Positions 35,801 to 47,930 of a stretch of 64,000 nucleotides of DNA are shown here, one piece after another. The stretch comes from Sphagnum compactum. Its lineage: Eukaryota > Bryophyta > Sphagnopsida > Sphagnales. Every line of letters starts with the position of its first letter. The first letter of the stretch is position 1. The stretch covers positions 12,095,118-12,159,117 of the forward strand of contig OZ234503.1 of NCBI GenBank assembly GCA_965153455.1, read 5' to 3'. The notes below the pieces were generated by a model. That model did no database searches, was not told where the DNA came from, and worked only from the letters and a program-made list of their open reading frames with translations. A program made the position numbers and the translations under genes.

Positions 35801-38800
35801 CCGTCATTCCACCACAGTCTCCATTGTTGAAACTTTTTCAATAATATGTTGAAATTTTCTTGAATTGATGTGGGAATATCTTGCATGCCTTTCATTTTGT
35901 TCAATCCTTCAAAAAGTTGCAGAACTTCTTGGATTCCTGGTCTTTGATTTGGATCTTCCTATAAGAAACAAATGTCATAAAAGTTAGATGTTTCTTATGT
36001 AATAGTTATACATTATAATCAAACCATGACAAAATGCTTGAATAAATGGGACTACATGTTCATGTCTCAATTTGCAATGACACAATTTGGACATATATCC
36101 TTCAAAAAAGAATGTTGAAACCAACTTATATTTTTATTCAACAACATAATTTTATTGACCTTGAAAATAATATATTCCTTTGAACTATACATATCAATCA
36201 TGCAAATGGTCTAAAAGAATTCCAAGTGAAATTGAAAGTACCATTTTCAAGTGTAAACCTTTTTAGGAAGTTTTACATTCAGTGGACAATCTAGTTTAAT
36301 TTATTTCAAATTGTCTCAAGTACTACATCGAATCCATGATTTGGGTTATTCAAATTTGCTTGACAACAAATGGAATGATACACATAAGAGATTTGACACA
36401 AAAATTACCTTGATGCACTGAAGGGAAATTTCCAAGAACGATTTGGCTTCATTGCGGTCAAACCCAATGATTGAATTATCGATTACAACATTGAAATTTT
36501 TTTGAAATCCATTTTCTTCCACATGAACCTTTTGTGCCCATTTGATAAATGCGCGAATGTGAACTTCATTTCCATCTAAAATGAATGGTGATCCATTCAC
36601 AAGTTGAATCAACAAGACTCCAAAGCTATACACATCACTCTTTGTGGATGCTTACTTCTTTTCATGAATTTCTGGTGCCATATATCCGAATGTTCCTGGT
36701 GTAGAAGTTGAAGCTAACTGCACCTGAATTTGAATTTTCCAAACAAATCAATAATCTCAACGGGTGTCACGTGCATTGAATATACATGTTGAAGTTCATA
36801 AAACCCATACCCAAGATCCAGTCCAATACCAATAGGAACCCATGATTTATTTTTGAATTTTTTTCAATCACAAAAGTTCCAAGCCTTGTGTCATTACTCA
36901 TGCACACATAAAATAAAATTTGTAATATAAAATGTAATTTCATGAATTATTACATTAAGTGCTTTTCAAATATTCATTTTAGATTGTGAATGTTTATCAT
37001 ATTTATTCCATGACGTATAATAATGCAAATATGAAATTAGTAAGTTGTGCCCAAAAGAGTGTTCAAATTTGTAAGGTTCACAATCGCATTAAGATATAGT
37101 GTGCATACACATAACCAATAAAAAAAAGAATGGTGGGGCACATACCACATCTTCATCCTTGCCATCTAAAATTTTTGCCAACCCAAAATCAGCCAATTTT
37201 GGGGTGTGATTTTCATCCAAAAGGATATTTTGTGGTTTGATGTCAAGATGGAGAATGATCGGATTACATTTATGCAAGTGTGCCAATCCTTGAGCAACCC
37301 CTTTAACGATGCACATTCGTCGGTCCCAATCCAAACGGTTGTCCTCATGGAGCCATGTGTCAAGAGATGAATTTGAAATATACTCATACACCAACATATG
37401 TTTTGAGCCTTTGATACAATAGCCCAAAAGACGAACCAAATTGATATGTTGAATTGATCCCAAAGTGCGCACTTCAGATATGAAAGATTTTTTTGCACCT
37501 TCATTGTGGGAACCGCTCCATTTTAAACATTTAATCGCAATTTTGGTGTCTTTGCAATAACCTAGATACACCTTACCAAAGGCTCCTTTCCCCAAACTTC
37601 TCCCAAAATTCAATTCATTGTATGTAAAAGATTGAATACTTGAATTGAGTGGCAACAATTGTATTGTGGGTTGGTATTCATTTAACATCCATTTCAACCA
37701 TTTTTGAGTTTGCAATATCAAATGATCATTTGGTTCAAGATGATGAACCTTATCCATGATCTCCAAAGCTCCTTGATAGTCATCCAACATGTATTTGACA
37801 TCTCCACGACTCAACAAAATGAATGCATTGTTTGGTTCAAGAACATCAGCCTTGTCAAGGTCTTCCAAGGCTCTTTCAGCATCGTTTTGACATATCCACG
37901 ATCAGTCAAGGTGGATGCATTGTTTGGTTCAAGAACATCAGCCTTGTCAAGGTCCTCCAAGGCTCCTTGATACTCTTTCAACATGTATTTGACTCTTCCA
38001 CGAAGCCTCAAGGTGGATGCATTGTTTGATTCAAGAACATCAGCTTTGTCAGAATCCTCCAAGGCTCCTTGATAATCATGCAACATGAACTTGATTCTTC
38101 CATGAAAACTCAAGGTGAATGCATTGTTTGGTTCAAGAACATTAGCCTTGTCAAGGTCCTCCAAGGCTCGTTGATAATCATACAACATGAATTTGATTTT
38201 TCCACGAATCCTCAAGGTGAATGCATTGTTTGGTTCAAGAACATCAGCCTTGTCAAAGTCCTCCAAGGCTCTTTGATAGTCTTCCAACATGTATTTGACA
38301 TCTCCACGAATCTTCAAAGTGGATGCATTGTTTGGTTCAAGAACATCAACCTTGTCAAGGTCCTCCAAGGCTCCTTGATACTCTTTCAACATGTATTTGA
38401 CTCTTTCACGAATCCTCAAGGTGAATGCATTGTTTGGTTCAAGAACATTAGCCTTGTCAAGGTCCTGCAAGGCTCCTTGATAGTCATCCAACATGTATTT
38501 GACATCTCCACGAATCCTTAAGGTGAATGCATTGTTTGGTTCAAAAACATCAGCCTTGTCAAGGTCCTCCAAGGCTCCTTGATACTCTTTCAACATGCAT
38601 TTGACTCTTCCACGAATCCTTAAGGTGAATGCATTGTTTGGTTCAAGAACATTAGCCTTGTCAAGGTCTTCCAAGGCTCTTTGATAGTCATCCAACATGT
38701 ATTTGACATCTCCACGACTCAACAAAATGAATGCATTGTTTGGTTGATGAACATCAGCCTTGTCAAGGTCCTCCAAGGCTCCTTGATACTCTTTGAGCAT

Positions 38801-40420
38801 CCTTTTGACATCTCCACGCCTCCTCAAGGTGAATGCATTGTTTGGTTCAAGAACATGAGCCTTGTTAAGGTCCTGCAAGGCTCCTTGATAGTCATCCAAC
38901 ATGTATTTGACATCTCCACGAATCCTTAAGGTGAATGCATTGTTTGGTTCAAGAATATCAGCCTTGTCAAGGTCCTCCAAGGCTCCTTGATACTCTTTCA
39001 GCATACTTTTGACATCTCCACGCCTCCTCAAGGTGGATGCATTGTTTGGTTCAAGAACATCAGCCTTGTCAAGGTCCTCCAAGGCTCCTTGATACTCTTT
39101 GAGCATCCTTTTGACATGTCCACGACAACTCAAGGTGAATGCATTGTTTGGTTCAAAAACATCAGCCTTGTCAAGGTCCTGCAAGGCTCCTTGATAGTCA
39201 TTCAACACGTATTTGACATCTCCACGAATCCTTAAGGTGAATGCATTGTTTGGTTCAAGAACATCAGCCTTGTCAAGGTCCTTCAAGGCTCCTTGATACT
39301 CTTTCAGCATCCTTTTGACATTTCCACGACTTGTCAAAGTGGATACATTGTTTGGTTGAAGAACATCAGCCTTGTCAAGGTCCTCCAAAGCTCCTTGATA
39401 CTCTTTCAGCATCTTTCTGACATCTCCACGACAACTCAAGGTGAATGCATTGTTTGGTTCAAGAACATCAGCCTTGTCAAGTTCCTGCAAGGCTCTTTGA
39501 TAGTCATCCAACATATATCTGACATCTGCACGAATCTTCAAAGTGGATGCATTGTTTGGTTGAAGAACATCAGCCTTGTCAAGGTCTTTCAAGGCTCCTT
39601 GATACTCTTTCAGCATCCTTTTGACATTTCCACGACTTGTCAAAGTGGATGCATTGTTTGGTTGAAGAACATCAGCCTTGTCAAGGTCTTTCAAGGCTCC
39701 TTGATACTCTTTCAGCATCCTTTTGACATTTCCACGACTTGTCAAAGTGGATGCATTGTTTGGTTGAAGAACATCAGCCTTGTCAAGGTCCTCCAAGGCT
39801 CCTTGATACTCTATCAGCTTCCTTTTGACATCCCCACGACTCCTCAAAGTGGATGCATTGTTTGGTTGAAGAACGTCAGCCTTGTCAAGGTCTTCCAAGG
39901 CTCCTCGATAGTCATTCAACATGTATTTGACATCTCCACGACTACTCAAGGTGGATGCATTGTTTGGTTCAAGAACATCAGCCTTGTCAAGGTCCTCCAA
40001 GGCTCCTTGATACTCTTTTAACATTCTTTTGACATCTCCACGAATCTTCAAAGTGGATGCATTGTTTGGTTTAAGAACATCAGCCTTGTCAAGGTCCTCC
40101 AAGGCTCCTTGATATTCTTTCAACATGTATTTGACATCTCCACGAATCCTCAAGGTGAATGCATTGTTTGGTTCAAGAACATCAGCCTTGTCAAGGTCCT
40201 CCAAGGCTCCTTGATACTCTTTCAGCATCCTTTTGACATCTACACGACTCCTCAAGGTGGATGCATTGTTTGGTTCAAGAACATCAACATTGTCAAGGTC
40301 CTCGAAGGCTCCTTGATACTCTTTCAACATCCTTTTGACATCTCCACGACTCGTCAAGGTGGATGCATTGTTTAGTTCAAGAACATGAGCCTTGCCAAGG
40401 TTCTCCAAAGCTCCTTAATA
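35788..40420 (-). pseudogene. TPR-kinase gene, interrupted
   Basis: Three exons in phase 0: 37146-40408, 36409-36723 and 35788-35958, the last ending in TGA at 35,790-35,788. The protein is ~26 TPRs of 34 residues, a short linker, then a kinase of receptor-like type. Kinase marks: GKGAFGKVYLG glycine loop, IAIKCLK lysine, LHLDIKPQNILLDEN catalytic loop (HLD, so non-RD), DFGLAK, GTFGYMAPEI, DVYSFGVLL, and EDPNQRPGIQEVL at the end. No signal peptide or membrane segment precedes the kinase, so it would be cytoplasmic. Breaks: 10 bases missing near 37,872 relative to all other repeats, shifting frame; TAA at 36,654-36,652 in the activation segment; TAA at 40,417-40,415 in the preceding repeat. 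It is probably a pseudogene or a null allele of a still recognisable gene; an assembly error is possible for the deletion only. Confidence 0.8.
37890..40408 (-). repeat. 102 bp tandem array encoding TPRs
   Basis: Twenty-four complete units plus an interrupted 25th, all 102 bp and in one open frame. Consensus unit NNASTLRSRGDVKRMLKEYQ followed by GALEDLDKADVLEP. Several units are identical or differ by one or two residues (units 7 and 8 are identical). The pattern fits TPR spacing, with Tyr/Ala/Leu at helix-packing positions. The complement is also open for up to 242 codons; that is a by-product of the repeat. Confidence 0.95.
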
Positions 40421-40620
40421 ATCTTCGAACATCCTTTTAACAAGACGATGCACTTTTGGTTTATTAAACATAAATTTTGTCCTAATCCACAAAGGTTCAT
40501 TAATAATCCTTCAACACCTTTTTGAGATTTTAAAAAGTGTTATTTAAATGAATTCATCATTTATTTCATGAGCACTAGCCTTGTGAAAGTCTTCCATGGC
40601 TTTTTCATAAGCTTTCCGTT
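40421..40620 (-). pseudogene. Decayed upstream TPR units of the TPR-kinase gene
   Basis: Continuing 5' of the open array on the minus strand, at least two more TPR-like units can be read: KRMFEDY-stop-GALENL, VLKDY followed by stops, and YEKAMEDFHKASAHE at about 40,560-40,610. They contain five or more stops at positions where the intact array has Gln, Gly or Leu. The first true exon of the gene was not found. Confidence 0.65.
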
Positions 40621-41771
40621 TGTCAACAACATGAAAAAATGGAAATAGAAAAAGATCATATAATTATCAATAGTTTCAACATGATATAAAATATTTCCCA
40701 TGTCACTTTGTACTTTCATACATATTTGAAATGTAATTGTCACCTGCACAATGATTGGCATACATAATTTCTATCATTGATGATTAATCCACTTGCTTTA
40801 AAGAGTGTGGTTTGCTAGAATAAACATTTCATAACATTATGCAATATGTTCAATTCTATAAATGTAGGTAAATGATGTGCATCCTAGTTAATGTTTTTTT
40901 TCAATTTCTTGATTGAACTAGGGTGGCAAGCATCCCTAGGTAAATTTTGATTTAACTAGCAATATTATTTCAAAAAAATTCTTAAAATTGTAACCAATAG
41001 GCATAAATGTAATGACACCTTCCTAAATTTTTTTAAAAATCACTTTTAGTCAAACGATTTCCAAAAAAAATAATTTCCAACAAAATAATCCATATGCAAA
41101 AAAAAATTCATGTTTTGTTGATTTTTTGCCAAAAAATTGATCGATCATAATTTTGTATCATGTGCTACCACTAAAATCTCTTGTCCTATTCCCCTATCAA
41201 GCATTTTAATGTCAATAAAATTGATTTGCTCTAAACATAAATTGGTAAATGATAAATTACAAAGAACAAATTGTTGAATAATTTAAAACATACATTAATC
41301 TAGTTAGTTCTCATGTTGATCTTTCATTTCAATGTGATTTGAATGACAAACTTGATCATCGCCAAAATATTGGTGCACAACTCCATCACGTGCATAATTA
41401 CATGCATATGCACAAACCTTATCCAACATTATTGTTGTTTTAATCCATTTGTTGAATGGAATTCTTTCTTTGGCAAACATTATTATCGTAGTACTCTATA
41501 TATGCAAAATTCATGACTTTCGATTGTTGCAAAACTACTTGGAAAAGCTATATGATGCGAGTCCCGCTTTTGTTCAAATTAAACTCTCTAATATAACCCC
41601 ATGTGAAACTTGGGAATATCATGTTCATGTTTTAATTACTTACTACTTGAGCTTTGAAACAAATTCCATTCATCACAACCTTCACACATTTGAATAAAAA
41701 CACACACTTAATTTTAATGTTGCAAAACATATTGAGTTCAAAATGATAAATGTTTGTGTGTGAAGCACATA

Positions 41772-41868
41772 CCTCCAAGTTTTGGGAAATTGCAAAAGAT
41801 GTGAACTTGAATGACCTTGATAGTTTTTGTTGTCCTTTTGTGTTGGTTGCTAGCCCAATGAAATGCAT
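41772..41868 (-). other. Possible upstream exon, unrecognised
   Basis: On the minus strand a frame beginning MHFIGLATNTKGQQKLSRSF runs to SQNLE, directly followed by a good donor (GAG|GTATGT). It could be an early exon of the TPR-kinase gene, about 1.2 kb upstream of the decayed repeats. There is no homology I can name, and no joining acceptor was fixed. Weak support only. The 40,620-41,770 sequence is AT-rich with nothing else seen. Confidence 0.2.
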
Positions 41869-41936
41869 GCGATCACTATGGCAATCAAGAAAAACACCAA
41901 ATTAACCCGCATTAATAGAAAATAGTAGATGAGCCT

Positions 41937-42345
41937 TTGTGCAAATTTGAATCATTATACAATCGTTACTCTAGGTCGAATATTCATGACACTACTAATG
42001 CTTTCAAAGACATAGAACCTAAGTTTTGGTGTTTGAGACATACTAGGTTTCACATAAAAGACATGATAATATGTGAGATGAATTGCATGTGGCAATTGGA
42101 TGATGAATGCTCTTGTTGTTGCATTGAGCCACAAAACCCTATACATGTATGCGAGGAGATTGACGGCAATAGAAGCTCTGCGACAAGCCCAACAAGGAAA
42201 CTGACCTTGAAAAAAATTTGTAGCAAGCTCTTGGATGCAAATCTGAGCCAAGGTAGAATGAGTCCATTGGATTCCTTGCATTTATGCGAGAATGAGGAAC
42301 AACTTGGAAGGTGGTCATGATTAAAGGTTGAGAGAAAGGACACAA
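41937..42345. other. Open but unassigned segment
   Basis: Several frames on both strands stay open for 70-130 codons here. The longest are a plus-strand frame of 127 codons (41,937-42,320) and a minus-strand frame of 108 codons (41,955-42,281). The base composition is more gene-like than its surroundings. None shows a motif I recognise, and the frames contradict one another. It may be a decayed exon. Confidence 0.25.
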
Positions 42346-42539
42346 GCGGTACTTCTACGATGGTGCATACCGTGTGCCATAATTGTCGCGGGTTAAAGTT
42401 TTCCGTGCTACCCGCTCAGAACTTTACTAGGGAAAATATGAATGCAGCTGGATGCTTTGCTGACTTTTCTCTTGTCATGTTGTGCTTTTACACCGCTCAA
42501 AATTGAGTCTTTAATAAAGTAATGCAATCCCCACGTGAG

Positions 42540-42665
42540 TACGGCGGCCACAATAAACCAGCACCAACCAGTGCACCATCCACTGGATGCCCGTTATGAC
42601 TCACTTGTGGATGATCCTCAACTGAGTTACTACCTGGTCTCATCTTGGTAACCCATTTAATAAGA
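42540..42665. mobile_element. Family M element, truncated, inverted
   Basis: Carries the terminus GGCCACAATAAACCAGCACC and CAGTGCACCATCCACTGG, then GTTGAGGATCATCCACAAGT in reverse complement and stops within the GATGAGACCAGG block. It immediately precedes duplicated segment A. Confidence 0.6.
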
Positions 42666-42686
42666 AGTAGGTTTAACCTATAGACT

Positions 42687-45045
42687 CAAGCAAACATTGC
42701 TCTTTGCAATTCTTTGGTGGGTAGGTCTGTTTTGGGAGTTGGGTCCCATGCTTGGTTCTTGTGTCAATTGGCCCTGCACACTCGGAAGACCCCCTTCACA
42801 GTCGTCACCTTACAAGTTAAATTAAGGGCTTGTTGTTTTGTCTCCTTTTTAACTCTTTATTGGTGGAGAATTGACCCAACTTGCTAACTTTGTGGCGACT
42901 GCATTTTGCAGCATTCCCCTTGCAGTCTCCATCATTCCAAGGGAATGAACCATCTTGGATGTGAGGAATGTTGTTGGGGACCCACATACCAGGTATGGGT
43001 GAAGCGAATCTAAGAATTGAGTAAAATTATTTGGTGGGAATTAGGGTGGGCAGGGGGGGGCACCCTTTTCCTTCAAAGTTGGATGCAATTAACAACATTG
43101 AAGAGAATTCATAAACTCAAGATTGGAAACCATAGACACCAAAAGAGCTATTAATCTTCGTAAGCTTCTAACATTGGGCATTCTTACAATAGATGTAGTA
43201 TGTGAGCACAATGGAATGGCATGACCAGTGTCTTTCTTCAATTTTGTCATATTGAAAATTTGGTGATTTTTTCAAGAAATTAACAAAATTAGCTGAATTT
43301 ACACCAGAAATATATCTAAAAAATTGTCAATTTTTAGTTTTGAAATGACAAAAATTGTTGAGTAAAATGACAGTGGACAGGACCACATCTAAAACTTTTG
43401 TGAAAAACTTATGTATGTATTGGTTTCCTAAAGCCATAGTGCTGTTTTCCTAGTGTTGCAATATGGCACATTATAAATGCAATAGTTCACCTGCTTGGTG
43501 GAGGAGCTTTTCAATTCCTAAAGTTCCTCCACAAGGGGGGTGTACGTCTTGTTCTTTAAAAGTTCCTACCTAGCAAGTATGGTATCACGAAACTTTTCAA
43601 CTTTCCTACTTTGAAATTGCCAAATTTGGCTAGGTCTTTTTATGGTTGATGGCCCTAAGTAACAATCTATGTAGTAGCCCCACAGCAAACCAGCACCAGC
43701 CAGCACACCATGAAGGATGAATGGTAAGTGGTCAGCCAACAATTTTCTGTTGGGTTGCAGTTCCTTAGCTAACCATGGGGGTTAGCTAAGTTGCTTTTTT
43801 CCTCTACCTACCTACTAACAACCTGCACAACAACCCACAAGCAGCTTGCCAGTAGGTAGGTAGTAAAAACAGCCCTCGACTATGTATAACCTATCTACAT
43901 ACCTAGTGGTTACCTATTTTCCTCCCTATCTACCTATACATGAGACCTATTTGCTACAAAATTGATTACCCAGATGAAACCAAATATTAACTCAGTTGAG
44001 GTTCATCCACAACTGAGTAATAAGAGGCATCCAGTGGATGGTGCACTGGTGGGTGATGGTTTAGTGTGGCCCCTGTAGGCTGGTTTTATAGAAGCTGGAG
44101 GTTTGCAGTCGCTGAGAAGGTGACTAGCTACTCGATGGGTGTGTTGCATTCAACGCCTCCTATGCAACAAGCTTCCTCAAAATGGACCTGTCAAGCCACT
44201 TGTTGCCATGATGCCAAATGTCAGACCTGGAACACTATTTAACCCACTCAAATGACAGAGAATCATCATACATGAGATCCTTTACCTTCAAGGATTCACT
44301 TTCTTGTTGAGGCTTGGCGTGTAGTGCCGACAGTCCTGACTTTCGACAGCCCTCATAATTCAGTGTGTTTTTATTGGCAAATGCGCAGCTTTCTAGTGCT
44401 AATTAATGCATCTTGACCTACAAGAATCATCGGTACCGATCTTACATGTGAACAGTAATACATCTTCAACAACCCTTTTTTCCCATTAGTGGGGCGACAC
44501 CTTCAACAAACCTTCAAACATAGCTTTTTCACTGTGTTGCACACATCCTTGACATGTTGTACCCAGGGTTTCTTTTAAGGAATTTGTGATGTATCCAAAG
44601 TGGCCATCATTCAGAAAATGATTTAGCCAAATTTGGCTAGTTACTAGATATGAAAGTGGGAAAAAAAAAGAATCCTTTTATATTCCTGTCTACCTACTGG
44701 AACTCATCATAAAAATCTGGTGATTTGAAAACCAAATCCTTCAAAATCTGGCGAGTTTAGGTCATTTTTTCTATGAGTAATCCTTTGTATAGATTGAAAT
44801 CATATTTTTAAAGAAACACTCATTATACCGGCTCTCCATTCTTTCCATATACCAGGACCCATGTCCCTCATCCAATATGCTTTTATTGGCAAATAGAAGG
44901 CTTTTAAGTGCGAACTAATGCATGTTGAGTATAAGAATCATTGGTACACATATTACATGCGCATGGTAATAGCTGCTCACAATGTCTTTTGCCCATACCA
45001 GGCCATATGAAGAATTGTTCTTTAATACCTGCACAGCTTGTTAAC
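42687..45045. repeat. Segment A, first copy (~2.3 kb)
   Basis: Aligns in the same orientation with 52,550-54,825. Shared landmarks in order: GGTCTGTTTTGGGAGTTGGG, TTGCAGCATTCCCCTTGCAG, CATTGGGCATTCTTACAATA, the family M element, GCTTGGCRTG, GACATGTTGTACCCAG, GATTTAGCCAAATTTGGCT and CTTTTGCCCATACCAG. Differences include small indels. No gene recognised. Most likely a large old repeat or segmental duplication. Confidence 0.8.
43676..44074. mobile_element. Family M element, near complete (~400 bp)
   Basis: Inverted ends of about 40 bases: left CCCCACAGCAAACCAGCACC...CACACCATGAAGG, and right, complemented, GGCCACACTAAACCATCACC...GTGCACCATCCAC. Inside are the TACCTACCTACTAACAACC / GTAGGTAGGTAGT hairpin and the 9-base palindrome ACTCAGTTG...CAACTGAGT around GGTTCATCC. 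No coding frame; a non-autonomous DNA element. Confidence 0.7.
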
Positions 45046-45719
45046 AAAGGGGGGGAAAAAAAAAAAATCATCTGTGGTCGAGGATCATAGAGGTTACCTG
45101 GCAAGGCCCTCTGTTCCACTTCACTCTCACTTGTCTATTAGGTAGTCATAGTGATGGTCAGTCACCGAACCTTTCTATACGCCCACCATAGTAGTGACTT
45201 TTTTCCACAAAAGTTTCAGAGTAAAAAGTGGGAATTTTTGGTTATTTAGTGCAAATTTGAGGTTTTTCAAAAGATTGGCCAAAACTCTGATTGTCACAGT
45301 ACTGAAAATCAAAACTGTGCTGGCCAAATCCAGCTTTCCTCCACATAACAGCCTGCAAGCTCTATTTTCTCTTCTGGCGCATGAAAGCATCTCATTGTAC
45401 TAACTCACGTACTGAATCATGCAGTTCTCAGTTGGTTCACATGAAAATGCACTAAACTATAACTGAATACATCTCTTAATCAACATCTTGCCTTCTGGAC
45501 AAGTATTCAGACCTTGTACATATCTTGAGGGATTTCTAAAAGCTTGTACCCTAAGTAATAAGGAACTCATTGGCAGGCCATAGTTATCTTAGCAATTTTC
45601 ACCAAAAATATATTGTTTGTAGAAAAGTTGAGTGTTTCAAATATATATTTTGTCAAAGCAGAAAATTTTGTGAACATATAGAGAATCTCATCAATTATTT
45701 GATTTTTTGGGCATGCAAT

Positions 45720-46830
45720 CTTCAAAATTAATTAATCTTTGGACTGACATGTGCTGAAGCTGCCCTTGGATATCTGGAGTTGTCAAACTATTTAGTGCAA
45801 TATATTCCAAATTGATTAAAGTGCTTGTGCATAGAAAAGGTTACAGGTAAGATATTTGAAGTTCAGATTTTTTTTGCAAACGTACATAATGGGAATGTAA
45901 AGAGAGCTCCTTCAAGCCCCAGTATTGGGCATGTGCAAATCCTAAAGTGTCGATATGACTGGGTAAATTGGACCATGTGTTAGCCCATGTTTTACAATTT
46001 TTAAAAAATCAGGCAGAGTTTTGCAAAAAAATATTTGGGCAGACACAAAAACTTCAAGCAGATCTGGCGGTATAGGCAGTTCATTTGGGATGTGGGTAGC
46101 CAGAACAATCTTTTGACAACCAGTGCATCTGCTTGTAAAGGTTGTAGATCCCTTAAGCTTAGTCTACACTGATGTCAGTTATAACCTGATTTTTGCAAGT
46201 CTGCTCACAAAATGGTAGGAGCTTTTGTTTGAATAACCAAAAACATCATCCTGCTATCGGGGAATCCATATTCTCTCACTAGACTCTCTAACGAGGGTAC
46301 AACATGGGGTTCACTTGGTACTTTTGACACTAAAAATACACACATCTTAAAGGACATTTTGTATGGTTGACAATTGTCACACCTCGTACATGAGGAAGGA
46401 CCTAATAGTTTACGATACCCCTTTCTCATGATGGGTGAAAATTAGTATTGACAAGATAGACCACAACAGCAGAGTGGGTGTGATGTACAATCCTTCTGTT
46501 GAGAAGATACTTGCTTGCTTTCCAAATGCTGCTCTTCTGTACCAAGTAAATACTGTGAGACTGAACCAGTTTAATGGGAGCAATAGATACAAGATACACT
46601 ACAACATCTGCATTGTTGGTACCCTTACCTTGATCCTTTTAAGTATCTTGGTCTACTTGGTTCAAACCTTTGACCTGGTGCTCTGTTGGTGGCCAAAGGT
46701 ATAGATTGGCATTGCTTCAAGGAGACCCAATATGGGGTGGTGGCCAGACACCGAAGAGCACATCTTGTGCAATGTGTACATGGAAAATGTCAAATTTCGT
46801 ACCCTTTCCATTCATCAATATTATTGTCAA
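45720..46830. repeat. Segment B, first copy (~1.1 kb)
   Basis: Direct diverged copy of 48,775-49,770. Shared blocks include GGAGTTGTC, AGAGAGCTCCTTCAAGCCCC, TTGACAAGATAGACCACAAC, GTGGGTGTGATGTA and TTTGACCTGGTG. One frame (46,435-46,704) stays open for 89 codons in this copy but is broken in the other. I cannot name the encoded peptide. Confidence 0.7.
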
Positions 46831-46999
46831 AATAACTTGGCCTCTGGTACATACTGTCTGATCTGTGATTGAAGTCATTAATTAAGCTTTCATATCTATT
46901 ATGTAGCAAGCTTGCAGTCCCTTAGCAGCTAAGAAGTTAGAGCTTAATGGGTGTTGCGGTGAAAGCATCCTATGCAACAATCTACTTAGAATCGTATCT

Positions 47000-47930
47000 C
47001 TCAAGCCACTTCTTGCGTTGATGACCAATGTCAAATCTAGTACACTGACCCACTGAAATGATAGATATCGATCATCACACATTGACAGGCCCATCAGGTC
47101 TGCTGTACCTTCAAGCCCAGCTCATTGAGTTTGTTGCAAACGCTTGGCAGGTTGTCCCGACTCTCCTGACCTTTCATCACCCTCATTGAGTATGCGCCTA
47201 GTGGCAGATAGCAACCTCTTCAATGCTAAGTAGCGCATGGAAAGTACAACGGGACCCGTGGGAAACAAGTTTACAAGAGAATGAAGATCTCTACATCATC
47301 ACAAACTGCAGAGCATGAGATGGTACTAAGGTAGGTTGGTTAAATCAAATTTAGTGAAAGTAAGAGAAGAATGGAATCTTTAAAGGCATATAACAAAGAT
47401 TACAACATTCAGTAGTGACATACATCAGACATTATTTAGAACTTCCATGGAGCAACAGATGGGGGTTTTTTTTAGTATGGTGCCAGTGTAGGTGTTGGTT
47501 CAGCCAAGGGAGTCTTCAAGTGATGAAGGTAGCATAAATCTCAGAGTCAACTGACATGTACATATTCACTTTTAATCTATCTCTTGACCGGTCATTTTTT
47601 GGTTGGCCTTTGTGTGATGGGTTCGAGATTATTTCATGCTTTCAATTCATGAATTCAGGTTCTTTTTTCCTCTTTTATGATCCAATGACTTTTCACAGGC
47701 TTATAACATCTGAACGTAGTTCATTGATGAACATTTGAAGTAAACTGCTCGATGCCTGTTTTGCATTAAAAAGTATCATCACTAGCAAGTTTACAAGTTA
47801 GCAATAGATTTTTTTGGTTTTTTTTCTCCCCCAATTTTGTGATTGACCTGAAGGGGCAATCATCTAAACAAAGATTTAGCCAAATTTGGTTTAAACAGGT
47901 AATAGATGGATTAGCTTGTTGAGCTTGTTA
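47000..47930. repeat. Segment C, first copy
   Basis: Matches 56,905-57,029 plus 57,793-58,600 in the same orientation. Landmarks: CATTGACAGGCCCATCAGGT, GGAAAGTACAACGGGA, TCATCACAAACTGCAGA, AAGGTAGGTTGGT and AATCTATCTCTTGAC. This copy is uninterrupted and serves as the empty site for the 57,030 insertion. Confidence 0.8.

Noticed and set aside
35106-35852. Overlapping plus-strand frames up to 162 codons rich in Ser, Arg and Pro
   Set aside because: They traverse the GTCC/TCATCC minisatellite. Three frames are open at once, as expected from the repeat.
37823-40375. Long plus-strand frames (up to 242 codons, CIVWFKNISLVKVLQGSLI units) opposite the TPR array
   Set aside because: They are the complement of the 102 bp repeat, whose length is a multiple of three. 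Stop-free antisense frames follow automatically, and the TPR reading has the known fold and joins a kinase.
46435-46704. 89-codon plus-strand frame in segment B
   Set aside because: The duplicate at 49,340-49,500 is broken in the same frame and the peptide resembles nothing I know. Kept only as part of the repeat.
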